Source: an uncultured Desulfuromonadales bacterium (GTDB lineage Bacteria > Desulfobacterota > Desulfuromonadia > Geobacterales > CAIOGM01). From it: DNA of 42,830 nucleotides. Below the pieces are notes generated by a model that was not told where the DNA came from, made no database searches, and was given only the letters and a program-made list of their open reading frames with translations. The stretch's first letter is position 1. Each line of letters starts with the position of its first letter. The stretch is taken from assembly GCA_903929485.1 (NCBI GenBank), contig CAIYUY010000213.1:1-42830 (forward strand), read 5' to 3'. This document shows, piece after piece, positions 16,413 through 24,764 of the stretch. The position numbers and the translations under genes are program-made.

Positions 16413-17480
16413 TCACCGGCTCAGAAGTGTCGGCGCCGAAAAGCGCTTGTACCAAGCGGCAATAACCGGGTTGTAGACATGATGATGGAAGATGAGCGAA
16501 GCATGGGGGACCGGATCATCGCTTTGGGGAGAGGTCACCGTCAGACAGCGTCCGCCGGGAAAGACTTGGTGAAAGCGGAGCGGGTCGCGGCAGAGAGCCA
16601 GGGTGGGAGAGGTGGGAACCAGCAGGCTATCCTCGCCTTCGGCCAGGAGCGTCAGCACCGGGCCGCTGAAAAGCGGTGTAGAGGGAGAGGGGTGCTGAAA
16701 CTCCTGAAGAGCCAGCGTCCGTTCAAATCCGCCCCGGGCCGGGGTCTTTTGGATGACCGCCATGATTTTGTCGCGGATAGCCAGGTGCCGCGGCTCCAGG
16801 TGACGATGTTCCGCACCCATGCCGAAGAGCCCCTGGAAACAGCGTCGAGCCCGCTCTATTTGACGTTCCACATCCTCTGGAGAGCCGCCGCGCACCGAGA
16901 AGATCCGCCTGAGATTACTTTCCAACATCCTGACCCCGCCGGTTCGCTCCCGCTCCGGCCGCACCAGATCCTCCGCGCAGAACACCGGACTGACGAAAAG
17001 TACCCCCCGGATGGATAGTCCGTCTCGGGGAAGCACCTCCCGCAAAAAACCGGAGACGAGGCCGGCGCCGAAACTGACCCCCAGGAGCACCGGCTTTTCT
17101 CCACGCAGGTTAAGACTCTCCACCAGATCCGCCAACTGAGCCTGAAAGAGGAGAAGATTGAACCCCTCCCGCGGGTAGTTGAGATAATAAATGGCGCCGG
17201 ACTGTTTGAGGAGCGGCCGTTGAAACTCAATCACCTCGGTGGCGTCGGGGACAAAGCCGCCGATAACTACAGTCGGTTGCTTGCCGATCCCCCGCTCACG
17301 GAAGAGGCGAGCAGCCGGAAGCCGTTCACCGGAGAGAATCGCCAGCTCCCGTTCCCGCTGTCTCACCGGGGGGAGATACGGCCTGATGGCGAATCCCCGC
17401 ATCATGGCCGAGGCCGTGCCGGCAACCTGGGCGATAAACGGGGTCGGAGCGGTACTCTTGACTGCTGCACTATTTCGCAT
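16413..17480 (-). CDS. Alpha/beta hydrolase
   Basis: The 355-residue protein has a hydrolase fold. VVIGGF (about 71-76) is the region of the oxyanion loop. GVSFGAG places the nucleophile at Ser136. The late histidine is probably in DPVPHASLIFHH, and an acidic residue in LLAEGEDSL could complete the triad. The ATG at 17480 follows GGAGG at six bases; an out-of-frame ATG lies just upstream. No signal peptide is evident. It is seven bases ahead of the GH3 gene, so hydrolase and synthetase may handle the same amide or ester product. Substrate is unknown. Confidence 0.8.
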   Translation of the reverse strand: MRNSAAVKSTAPTPFIAQVAGTASAMMRGFAIRPYLPPVRQRERELAILSGERLPAARLFRERGIGKQPTVVIGGFVPDATEVIEFQRPLLKQSGAIYYLNYPREGFNLLLFQAQLADLVESLNLRGEKPVLLGVSFGAGLVSGFLREVLPRDGLSIRGVLFVSPVFCAEDLVRPERERTGGVRMLESNLRRIFSVRGGSPEDVERQIERARRCFQGLFGMGAEHRHLEPRHLAIRDKIMAVIQKTPARGGFERTLALQEFQHPSPSTPLFSGPVLTLLAEGEDSLLVPTSPTLALCRDPLRFHQVFPGGRCLTVTSPQSDDPVPHASLIFHHHVYNPVIAAWYKRFSAPTLLSR

Positions 17481-17655
17481 GGCATGCCTCCGCTGATTTT
17501 TCCCCTATCTTGCGCCGTGAACATTGTGGAGATGTTGAGGCCAGGCAAAAAGATCGTGATAATTCATGAAAATGTGAGATTATGGCGACAAGGCGTAACC
17601 AATTAATCCGCGGGGAGACACGGTTTTTTCGTGTTTTTACGCAACGTCAGCCATA

Positions 17656-17689
17656 ATTTCACATGATCTCAACAATTGACTGATATAAA
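17656..17689 (+). promoter_or_regulatory. Candidate PHO box and -10 element of phoB
   Basis: TTTCACATGAT (17657-17667) is followed by CTCAACAATTG (17668-17678), two 11-bp units sharing a CAC/CAAC core, then TATAAA (17684-17689), a good -10 box. There is no separate -35 box, as is normal at PhoB-activated promoters. It suggests that phoB activates itself. Confidence 0.6.
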
Positions 17690-17741
17690 CAACAGAGTAT
17701 AAACGTAGTGGTCTGCCTAAAATAAGATCAGTGGAGAGATC

Positions 17742-18419
17742 ATGAGAATCGTAATCGTGGAAGACGAGAAGGATCTTGCAGCCCTTCTGGCCTTTCAACT
17801 GGAAAAAGAGGGGTACCGGGTCCTGACGGCTCATGATGGGAGCAGCGGGTATGATCTGGTCTCCAGGGAACTTCCCGATCTGGTGCTCCTGGATATCATG
17901 CTGCCGGTTGTCAGCGGTATCGAGGTCTGCAAACTCCTCAAGAAGCAGAAGAGCACCCAGGGAATCCCGGTAATCATGCTCACCGCCAAGGGGGAAGAGA
18001 TCGACCGAGTCATCGGCCTGGAGGTGGGGGCCGACGATTACGTAACCAAACCCTTTTCCGTGCGGGAACTGCTGCTTCGGATCAAGGTCGCCCTGCGCCG
18101 TTCCGGTCGCGGAGGGGACGAGGAACAGATCATGGTCATGGGACCGGTGGCCATCAACACCGGCCGTTGCCTGGTGACGGTGAGCGGCGTCGAAGTCGTC
18201 CTTACCACCACCGAATACAAGTTGCTTTGCGCCCTGGCGGAGAGCCGGGGAAGAGTGCAGACCCGTGATCACCTCCTGCGTCATGTTTGGGAACACCATA
18301 GCGGTACCGATACCCGCACCGTGGATTCTCACATAACCCGGATTCGGACCAAGTTGGGGGTCTGTGGCGATTTTATCAAGACCGTGCGTGGCTTCGGCTA
18401 CAAGATGGAGGGAGAATGA
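17742..18419 (+). CDS. phoB: Response regulator PhoB-like (OmpR family)
   Basis: The 225-residue protein has a receiver domain (1-120) with acidic residues EDE (8-10), phospho-acceptor Asp51 in LVLLDIMLP, and the conserved TKPF lysine. A winged-helix DNA-binding domain follows (about 130-225), with TTEYKLLCALAE and the recognition helix RTVDSHITRIRTKLG. When phosphorylated by PhoR under phosphate limitation, it would bind PHO boxes and activate pst genes. It overlaps phoR by 4 bp (ATGA). GGAGAG lies before the ATG. The assignment as PhoB rather than another OmpR-family regulator rests on the adjoining pst genes. Confidence 0.93.
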   Translation: MRIVIVEDEKDLAALLAFQLEKEGYRVLTAHDGSSGYDLVSRELPDLVLLDIMLPVVSGIEVCKLLKKQKSTQGIPVIMLTAKGEEIDRVIGLEVGADDYVTKPFSVRELLLRIKVALRRSGRGGDEEQIMVMGPVAINTGRCLVTVSGVEVVLTTTEYKLLCALAESRGRVQTRDHLLRHVWEHHSGTDTRTVDSHITRIRTKLGVCGDFIKTVRGFGYKMEGE

Positions 18420-20182
18420 CTGTCCCCTTTCGCTGGAAACTTCTGGGCTCTTATCTCCTGCTGATACTCCTCCTGGGTGGGGGGCTGTATCTTTATCTGG
18501 ACCAGCGGATGGAAGCGCTTCAGCGGTCGGTGCTGCAGGGGGAGCTACTCACCGAAGCAAAACTGGCCACGCTGATGGCGGAGAGCGGCATGCGGGATTT
18601 GACGCGGGATGCCCCGGCCATGGCCACAGCCCTGGGGCGCGCCGGCTCGGCGCGGGTCACCATTATCGCCCGGGATGGCCGGGTGGCGGGTGACTCGGAG
18701 GTTCCTCCGCCCGCCTTGAAAGAGTTGGAAAATCATCTGGATCGTCCGGAGGTAAACGCCGCCTTCGCGGGGGGAACGGGTCAAGCACTCCGCTATTCCG
18801 CCACCCTGAAGACCGACATGCTCTATGTGGCCATCTCCTTCCGGACTTCCGGCGGTCCGGCGGTGCTTCGATTGGCCTTGCCGCTGGCCGCGGTGAATCA
18901 GGCCGGGCGGCAGATGAATACCCTGCTTGGCGCCGGGCTGGTATCCGGGCTGATCCTGGCCATGCTCTTCAGCTACATCCTTTCGCGGATCATGTCTCAT
19001 CCTTTACGGCTCATCGCCGATAGCGCCCGGGAGATCGGCCGGGGGAACTTTCGTCAGCGTCTGGCGGTACTGGGGAGCGACGAACTGAGCGAGATGGCCA
19101 CGGTGATGAACGACATGTCGTCTCGCATCGAGACTCAGATGGAAAAACTGGAACGGGAGAAGGGACGACTGGACGCCATCCTGCGCGGCATGGGAGAAGG
19201 GCTCATGGTAACCGACAGCGCCGGCGCCATAACCCTGGTGAATCCGGCTTTCTGCGAGCTGTTCGGGGTCTCTTCAACGGTGGTGGGGCGCCCCCTCATC
19301 GAGATCGCCCGGTATCCCGATCTTAACGCCTGCTACCGGCATGCCTCGGGAGAGCGGAGTGAATATCACCGGGAGATCGTGATCTCCGGCATCCGGGAGA
19401 GGGTTCTTACCACCCACTGGGTTCCTCTCATGGACCAACAGAAACATCTGGGGGTGGTGGCGGTATTCCATGACATCAGCGACCTGAAACGATTGGAAAA
19501 GATCCGGAAAGAGTTCGTGGCTAACGTTTCCCATGAATTGAAGACGCCGGTAACCATCATCAAGGGGTATGCCGAGGCGCTTCTGGACGGCCTGGTAATT
19601 TCCGATCCGCAGCGCGCGGTGAGTTTTGTGGAGGTCATCCGGAATCACGCGGATCGTCAGGCTGAATTGATCGGCAATCTGCTGACCCTGGCGGAATTGG
19701 AGTCCGAGGAGTTCACCCTGGAACTGCACCCCTTCGACCTGGAGGGAGTGGTGCGACGGGCCGTGAGTTTCCTTGGGCCCAAGAGCCTGGAACGGGGCGT
19801 CACGGTGCAGGTGACGGGCTTCACCGGGTTGCCGCCGGTCCTCATGGATCCCAGCAGGATGGAACAGGTCTTTGTCAATCTGCTGGACAACGCCGTCAAG
19901 TACACCATTGCCGGAGGCAAGGTCGAAATTCGCGCCGAGGCTGAAGGCGAACGGGTTAAGGTGACGGTGCGGGACCATGGCCCGGGGATTCCGCCCCAGA
20001 GTCTCACACGAGTCTTTGAGCGGTTCTATCGAGTGGATGAAGGGCGGAGTCGGGAAGACGGGGGGAATGGGCTGGGACTGGCCATCGTCAAGCATCTGGT
20101 CCATCTGCATGGAGGAACGATCTCGGTGGAGAGCACCCCCGGTCACGGCAGCGCCTTCATTTTTACGCTCAAGAAGGGGTAG
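18416..20182 (+). CDS. phoR: Phosphate-regulon sensor kinase PhoR-like
   Basis: A 588-residue membrane histidine kinase. Transmembrane segments lie at about 10-28 and 170-191, enclosing a periplasmic domain of about 140 residues. HAMP (190-245), PAS (about 255-355), HisKA with His373 in VSHELKTP, and HATPase (475-587; N box NLLDNAVKYT, G1 DHGPGI, G2 GNGLGLAI) follow. The E. coli PhoR lacks such a large periplasmic domain, but this layout is usual in Gram-positive and deltaproteobacterial PhoR. It would phosphorylate PhoB. The start overlaps the phoB stop codon. Confidence 0.92.
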   Translation: MTVPFRWKLLGSYLLLILLLGGGLYLYLDQRMEALQRSVLQGELLTEAKLATLMAESGMRDLTRDAPAMATALGRAGSARVTIIARDGRVAGDSEVPPPALKELENHLDRPEVNAAFAGGTGQALRYSATLKTDMLYVAISFRTSGGPAVLRLALPLAAVNQAGRQMNTLLGAGLVSGLILAMLFSYILSRIMSHPLRLIADSAREIGRGNFRQRLAVLGSDELSEMATVMNDMSSRIETQMEKLEREKGRLDAILRGMGEGLMVTDSAGAITLVNPAFCELFGVSSTVVGRPLIEIARYPDLNACYRHASGERSEYHREIVISGIRERVLTTHWVPLMDQQKHLGVVAVFHDISDLKRLEKIRKEFVANVSHELKTPVTIIKGYAEALLDGLVISDPQRAVSFVEVIRNHADRQAELIGNLLTLAELESEEFTLELHPFDLEGVVRRAVSFLGPKSLERGVTVQVTGFTGLPPVLMDPSRMEQVFVNLLDNAVKYTIAGGKVEIRAEAEGERVKVTVRDHGPGIPPQSLTRVFERFYRVDEGRSREDGGNGLGLAIVKHLVHLHGGTISVESTPGHGSAFIFTLKKG

Positions 20183-20230
20183 CGCGGTTACAGCGCGGAT
20201 GTCGCGAAAAGTTTTAACATTTCACAGAAA

Positions 20231-20278
20231 TATCCAACCATCTCAACGTAATCTCAACAATTATCCTGTAGATATGAT
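20231..20278 (+). promoter_or_regulatory. Candidate PHO box and promoter of pstS
   Basis: Two direct 11-bp units, CTCAACGTAAT (20242-20252) and CTCAACAATTA (20253-20263), stand head to tail. A looser unit, TATCCAACCAT (20231-20241), precedes them. TATGAT (20273-20278) is a good -10 box. Seven conserved bases plus four AT-rich bases per unit is the arrangement of PhoB sites in other bacteria, with a different base sequence. Confidence 0.7.
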
Positions 20279-20312
20279 CGGACAAAACGAACCTACCAAG
20301 GAGACAAGAAAC

Positions 20313-21329
20313 ATGGTAAAAAAACTCGCAGCACTCCTGGCCGTCGGCCTTTGTGTCGCCACGGGAACGGCTTTCGCCGAGACGCTCATCAACGGAGCCG
20401 GCGCAACCTTCCCCTACCCGCTCTACTCCAAATGGTTCAACGAGTACGCCAAGATCGACAAAGAGGTTAAATTCAACTACCAGTCCATCGGCTCCGGTGG
20501 TGGGATCAAGCAGATTACCGCCCAGACCGTGGATTTCGGCGCCTCTGACAAGTTCCTTTCCGACGATGAGCTTAAAGGGGCTCCGGGCAAGCTTCTTCAT
20601 ATTCCCACGGTCATGGGGGCGGTGGTCGTCACCTACAACATCCCCGGCGCCCCCAAGGGCTTAAAGCTTCGTTCCGAGGATATCACCAACATCTTTCTGG
20701 GGAAGATCACCAAGTGGAATGATTCCCGCATCACCGACGACAATCCCGGCGTGAAATTGCCGGACAAGCCGATCATCGTTGTCCACCGTTCCGACGGGAG
20801 CGGCACCACCAGCATCTTTACCGACTACCTGAGCAATGTGAGCAAGGAGTGGCACGACAAGGTGGGGAAAGGGGCCTCGGTGAAGTGGCCGGTGGGGCTG
20901 GGGGGCAAGGGAAATGAAGGAGTTGCCGGTCAGCTCAAAACCACCGAAAACTCCCTGGGATACGTGGAGTTGGCCTACGCCGTGGAGAACAAGCTCCCCT
21001 ACGCCACCGTGATGAACAAGGAAGGTGCTTTTGTGGAGCCGCGGATCAACTCCATCACCGCGGCGGCCGCCGGGGCAGCCAAGCATATGCCCGCCGACTA
21101 CCGGATCTCCCTGGTGAATCAGCCGGGAAAGGATACCTACCCCATCGTCGGCTTTACCTGGCTTCTGGTCTATGAGCAGCAGAAGGATAAGGTCAAGGGG
21201 CAGAAACTGGTGGAATTCCTCAAGTGGAGTCTTCATAACGGCCAGAAGATGGCAGCGCCGCTTCTCTACGCGCCGCTTCCCGAGAATGTGTCCAAGATGG
21301 TGGAAAAGACCATCAAAGAGATCAAATAG
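20313..21329 (+). CDS. pstS: Phosphate ABC transporter, periplasmic binding protein
   Basis: The start at 20313 is fixed by AAGGAG nine bases upstream and a 22-residue signal peptide (MVKKLAALLAVGLCVATGTA, then FA); a longer upstream frame enters phoR and is not real. The mature protein opens with INGAGATFPYPLYSKWF, which holds phosphate-binding residues. FGASDKFLSDDEL and HRSDGSGTTSIFTDYL give the remaining binding-pocket residues (Ser, Asp, Arg, Thr). At 338 residues it is normal for PstS. It captures phosphate in the periplasm and delivers it to PstCA. It is the first gene after the PHO-box promoter; the pstC gene follows by five bases. Confidence 0.96.
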   Translation: MVKKLAALLAVGLCVATGTAFAETLINGAGATFPYPLYSKWFNEYAKIDKEVKFNYQSIGSGGGIKQITAQTVDFGASDKFLSDDELKGAPGKLLHIPTVMGAVVVTYNIPGAPKGLKLRSEDITNIFLGKITKWNDSRITDDNPGVKLPDKPIIVVHRSDGSGTTSIFTDYLSNVSKEWHDKVGKGASVKWPVGLGGKGNEGVAGQLKTTENSLGYVELAYAVENKLPYATVMNKEGAFVEPRINSITAAAAGAAKHMPADYRISLVNQPGKDTYPIVGFTWLLVYEQQKDKVKGQKLVEFLKWSLHNGQKMAAPLLYAPLPENVSKMVEKTIKEIK

Positions 21330-21334
21330 CAGCC

Positions 21335-22285
21335 ATGAGTGAACCGGTATCGTTGATCGACACGAGAGTCGTGAAGGGGGATCTCCTCTTCAAGTGGATT
21401 ATCTTCTCCCTGGCCGCCGCTGTCCTCCTGATCCTTCTGGTCATGGTGGTGGCAATGGTCCGGGAGAGCCTCCCCTCCATCAGGCAGTTCGGAGCGAAGT
21501 TCATCGTCGGCCGGGAGTGGGACGCGGTGAAGGGGGATTTCGGGGCGCTGGACTTTCTCTACGGTTCGGTGATCTCCTCGGTCCTGGCGCTACTGTTGGC
21601 CACCCCCCTAAGTGTGGGGGCGGCCCTCTTCATCACGGAGATCGCCCCCCGTCGGGTGGGAGAGATCATCGCACCGATCATCGAACTCCTGGCGGCCATT
21701 CCCAGCGTCATCTACGGCCTCTGGGGGGTGCTGGTCATGGCTCCCTGGCTTCAGCAGTCGATTCAGCCCTGGCTCATCGAGCATCTCGGCTTTCTCCCCT
21801 TTTTCCAGGGAGCCCCCTACGGGGTGAGCATGCTGGCGGCGGTCTTCATCCTGATGATCATGGTGATCCCCATCATCACCTCCATTACCAAGGAGGTGCT
21901 GATGGCGGTGCCGGTCTCCCAGAAAGAGGCGGCCTACGCCCTGGGGGCCACCCGGTGGGAGATGTTCCGGATGGCGCTCATCCCCTATGCCCGTTCCGGG
22001 GTTTTGGGGGCGGTGATCCTGGGATTGGGGAGGGCCATCGGCGAGACCATGGCGGTGACCATGGTCATCGGGAACACCCCGCAGATCTCCCTGTCGCTTC
22101 TGGCGCCGGGGTACACCATGCCCAGCGTTATCGCCAATGAGTTTGCCGAGACGACCTCCAAGCTCCACTCCTCGGCGCTCATGGAGATCGGTCTGATCCT
22201 TCTGGTGGTCACGCTCATTATCAACGCCCTGGCGCGTCTCCTCATCTGGAGCGTTACCCGTGGGGATACGGGGGCCCGGGCATGA
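21335..22285 (+). CDS. pstC: Phosphate ABC transporter permease PstC
   Basis: A 316-residue inner-membrane protein with about six transmembrane segments, the first at 27-49 (WIIFSLAAAVLLILLVMVVA). The cytoplasmic coupling (EAA) loop is visible in SQKEAAYALGATRWEMFRMA, followed by ALIPYARSGVLGA. With PstA it forms the channel for phosphate taken from PstS. No ribosome site stands clear of pstS, so translation is probably coupled to it. It overlaps pstA by 4 bp. Confidence 0.96.
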   Translation: MSEPVSLIDTRVVKGDLLFKWIIFSLAAAVLLILLVMVVAMVRESLPSIRQFGAKFIVGREWDAVKGDFGALDFLYGSVISSVLALLLATPLSVGAALFITEIAPRRVGEIIAPIIELLAAIPSVIYGLWGVLVMAPWLQQSIQPWLIEHLGFLPFFQGAPYGVSMLAAVFILMIMVIPIITSITKEVLMAVPVSQKEAAYALGATRWEMFRMALIPYARSGVLGAVILGLGRAIGETMAVTMVIGNTPQISLSLLAPGYTMPSVIANEFAETTSKLHSSALMEIGLILLVVTLIINALARLLIWSVTRGDTGARA

Positions 22286-23124
22286 TCGGTTACGACCTGC
22301 GACGAAACCTGACAAACAATTTCATGATGTGCCTCATGGTGGGGGCGGCCCTGGCCGTCATGGCCCCCTTGGGGATCATCTTTGTCCACATCCTCAAGAT
22401 GGGGGCCAGCTCACTGAGTCTGGATTTTTTCACCCAGATTCCCAAACCCACCGGCGAGAGCGGGGGGGGGATGGCCAACGGTCTGGCCGGCTCTGCCATG
22501 ATGATCGGCATGTCCTCCTGTCTGGGGCTCCCCGTGGGGATCCTGGGTGCGGTCTACCTCAATGAATTCGGGGGAAACCGTTTCGCCACGGCGGTTCGTT
22601 TCAGCGCCGACGTCCTGGCGGGAATCCCCTCCATTATTACCGGCATGGTGGCCTATACCTTGCTGGTGGTCCCCATGAAAGGTTTCTCCGCCCTGGCCGG
22701 GGCAGTCGCCCTGGCTCTCATCATGATTCCCATCGTGCTTCGGACCACCGAAGAGCAGTTAAAGATGGTCCCCGGCACCCTGCGGGAGGCATCCCTGGCG
22801 CTGGGTGTCCCCTGCTGGCGCACCAGTCTGAAGGTGACCCTGGTGAGCGCCCGGGCCGGAATCATCACCGGGGTGCTCCTCTCCATCGCCCGGGTCGCCG
22901 GAGAGACGGCGCCGCTTCTCTTCACCGCCCTGGGCAACCAGTTCTGGAGCAAGCGGCTCACCGAACCCATGGCCGCCATCCCGCTGCAGATTTTCAACTT
23001 CGCCATCTCTCCCTACGAAGACTGGCACAAACTGGCCTGGGCCGGGGCTTTGGTGCTGGTGGTGATCATGTTCACCCTGAATCTGACGGCCCGCTACTTC
23101 GGCAGAATCAAACATAACGGCTAA
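22282..23124 (+). CDS. pstA: Phosphate ABC transporter permease PstA
   Basis: A 280-residue permease with about six transmembrane segments, beginning NFMMCLMVGAALAVMAPLG. The EAA-type loop reads LREASLALGVPCWRTSLKVT, the coupling site for PstB. The ATG lies within the last codons of pstC (4-bp overlap), which indicates coupled translation. It is followed by an 88-bp spacer with tandem repeats before pstB. Confidence 0.96.
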   Translation: MIGYDLRRNLTNNFMMCLMVGAALAVMAPLGIIFVHILKMGASSLSLDFFTQIPKPTGESGGGMANGLAGSAMMIGMSSCLGLPVGILGAVYLNEFGGNRFATAVRFSADVLAGIPSIITGMVAYTLLVVPMKGFSALAGAVALALIMIPIVLRTTEEQLKMVPGTLREASLALGVPCWRTSLKVTLVSARAGIITGVLLSIARVAGETAPLLFTALGNQFWSKRLTEPMAAIPLQIFNFAISPYEDWHKLAWAGALVLVVIMFTLNLTARYFGRIKHNG

Positions 23125-23212
23125 AACGGTGAAAGGATAAAGGATAAAGGTTAAAAACCGGTCCCAAGTCCCCAGTCCCGGCTTTCCCAGTCCCGGCTTT
23201 TAAGAGGTTTTC
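23125..23212 (+). repeat. Tandem repeats in the pstA-pstB spacer
   Basis: A heptamer array, AAAGGAT, AAAGGAT, AAAGGTT (23132-23152), is followed by a perfect tandem duplication of the 15-mer CCCAGTCCCGGCTTT (23171-23185 and 23186-23200). The repeats look like slippage products in untranslated spacer DNA. Confidence 0.85.
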
Positions 23213-23971
<759 letters not shown>

Positions 23972-23976
23972 GGCTG

Positions 23977-24065
23977 TTTTAGGTTTTAGGTTTTAGGTTA
24001 AGCCCTAAAACCTAAAATTTAAAACTTGAATCCTGGATTCTGAATATTAAAACCTAAAACCTAGA
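23977..24065. repeat. Heptamer repeats with a perfect stem in the pstB-phoU spacer
   Basis: Three tandem TTTTAGG units (23977-23997) are followed by two CCTAAAA units (24004-24017). Two units on each side form a perfect 14-bp stem (23984-23997 with 24004-24017) around TTAAGC. Further copies, AAAACCTAAAACCTA, lie at about 24049-24063. No T-run follows, so it is not a typical terminator; it could protect or divide the mRNA ahead of phoU. Confidence 0.85.
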
Positions 24066-24089
24066 TTCTAAAACCGCTTCGAGGCATTC

Positions 24090-24764
24090 ATGTCAAGACA
24101 CTTGATGACGCAATTCGATACCGATCTGCAGGAAATACGCACCATGCTCCTGGAAATGGGGGGTAAGGTGGAGAAGATGATCACCGACGCCATGAAGTCG
24201 CTGGTGGAGCGGGACAGCCTGCTGGCGATGACCACCATTGACTACGACCACGAAATCAATCGACTGGAAGTGGAGATTGACGAGCGTTGCCTGGAAGTCC
24301 TTGCCCTGCGCCAACCCACGGCCCGGGATCTCCGGTTCGTCACCCTGGCGCTGAAGATCGTCACCGACCTGGAACGGATCGGCGACCAGTGCCGCAACAT
24401 CGCCAAACGGGCTCAAGAGCTGAACGAACTGCCGCCGCTCAAACCGTATATCGACCTTCCCCGAATGGCGAGCATCGCGGCGAACATGGTCACCGAAGCG
24501 CTGGACGCCTTTGTGCGCGGTGACGACCAACTGGCCTATGCCGTCTGTCGCCGCGACGACGAGGTTGATCTTCTCAACGAGCAGATTCAGCGGGAGCTCT
24601 TGACCTACATGATCGAGGATTCGGCGAGCATCACCAGGGGCATCAAGATCACCGCCATCGCCAAGTGCCTGGAGCGGGTGGCTGATCACGCCACCAACGT
24701 GGCGGAGATGGTCATTTTCATGGTCAAGGGAAAAGATATTCGTCACCTGGGATGTGACGCGTAA
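24090..24764 (+). CDS. phoU: Phosphate transport regulator PhoU
   Basis: A 224-residue all-helical protein with the two-fold PhoU repeat: MGGKVEKMITDAMKSLVERD with ERIGDQCRNIAKRA in the first half, and the mirrored ALDAFVRGDDQL with LERVADHATNVAEM in the second. The E/DxxxD clusters (ERIGD, ERVAD) bind metal ions. PhoU links the state of the Pst transporter to PhoR and represses the Pho regulon when phosphate is plentiful. It stands last in the classical cluster. CGAGG lies before the ATG. The following kinase gene overlaps its stop codon if the first start is used. Confidence 0.96.
   Translation: MSRHLMTQFDTDLQEIRTMLLEMGGKVEKMITDAMKSLVERDSLLAMTTIDYDHEINRLEVEIDERCLEVLALRQPTARDLRFVTLALKIVTDLERIGDQCRNIAKRAQELNELPPLKPYIDLPRMASIAANMVTEALDAFVRGDDQLAYAVCRRDDEVDLLNEQIQRELLTYMIEDSASITRGIKITAIAKCLERVADHATNVAEMVIFMVKGKDIRHLGCDA

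Noticed and set aside
19977-20312. Longer N-terminus for pstS starting within phoR
   Set aside because: The extension is in the wrong frame of phoR, has no ribosome site, and would bury the signal peptide that starts at 20313.
21394-22140. Plus-strand frame of 248 codons inside pstC
   Set aside because: It is a Gly/His/Arg-rich translation of the alternative frame of a GC-rich permease gene; the pstC frame has real membrane segments and the EAA loop.
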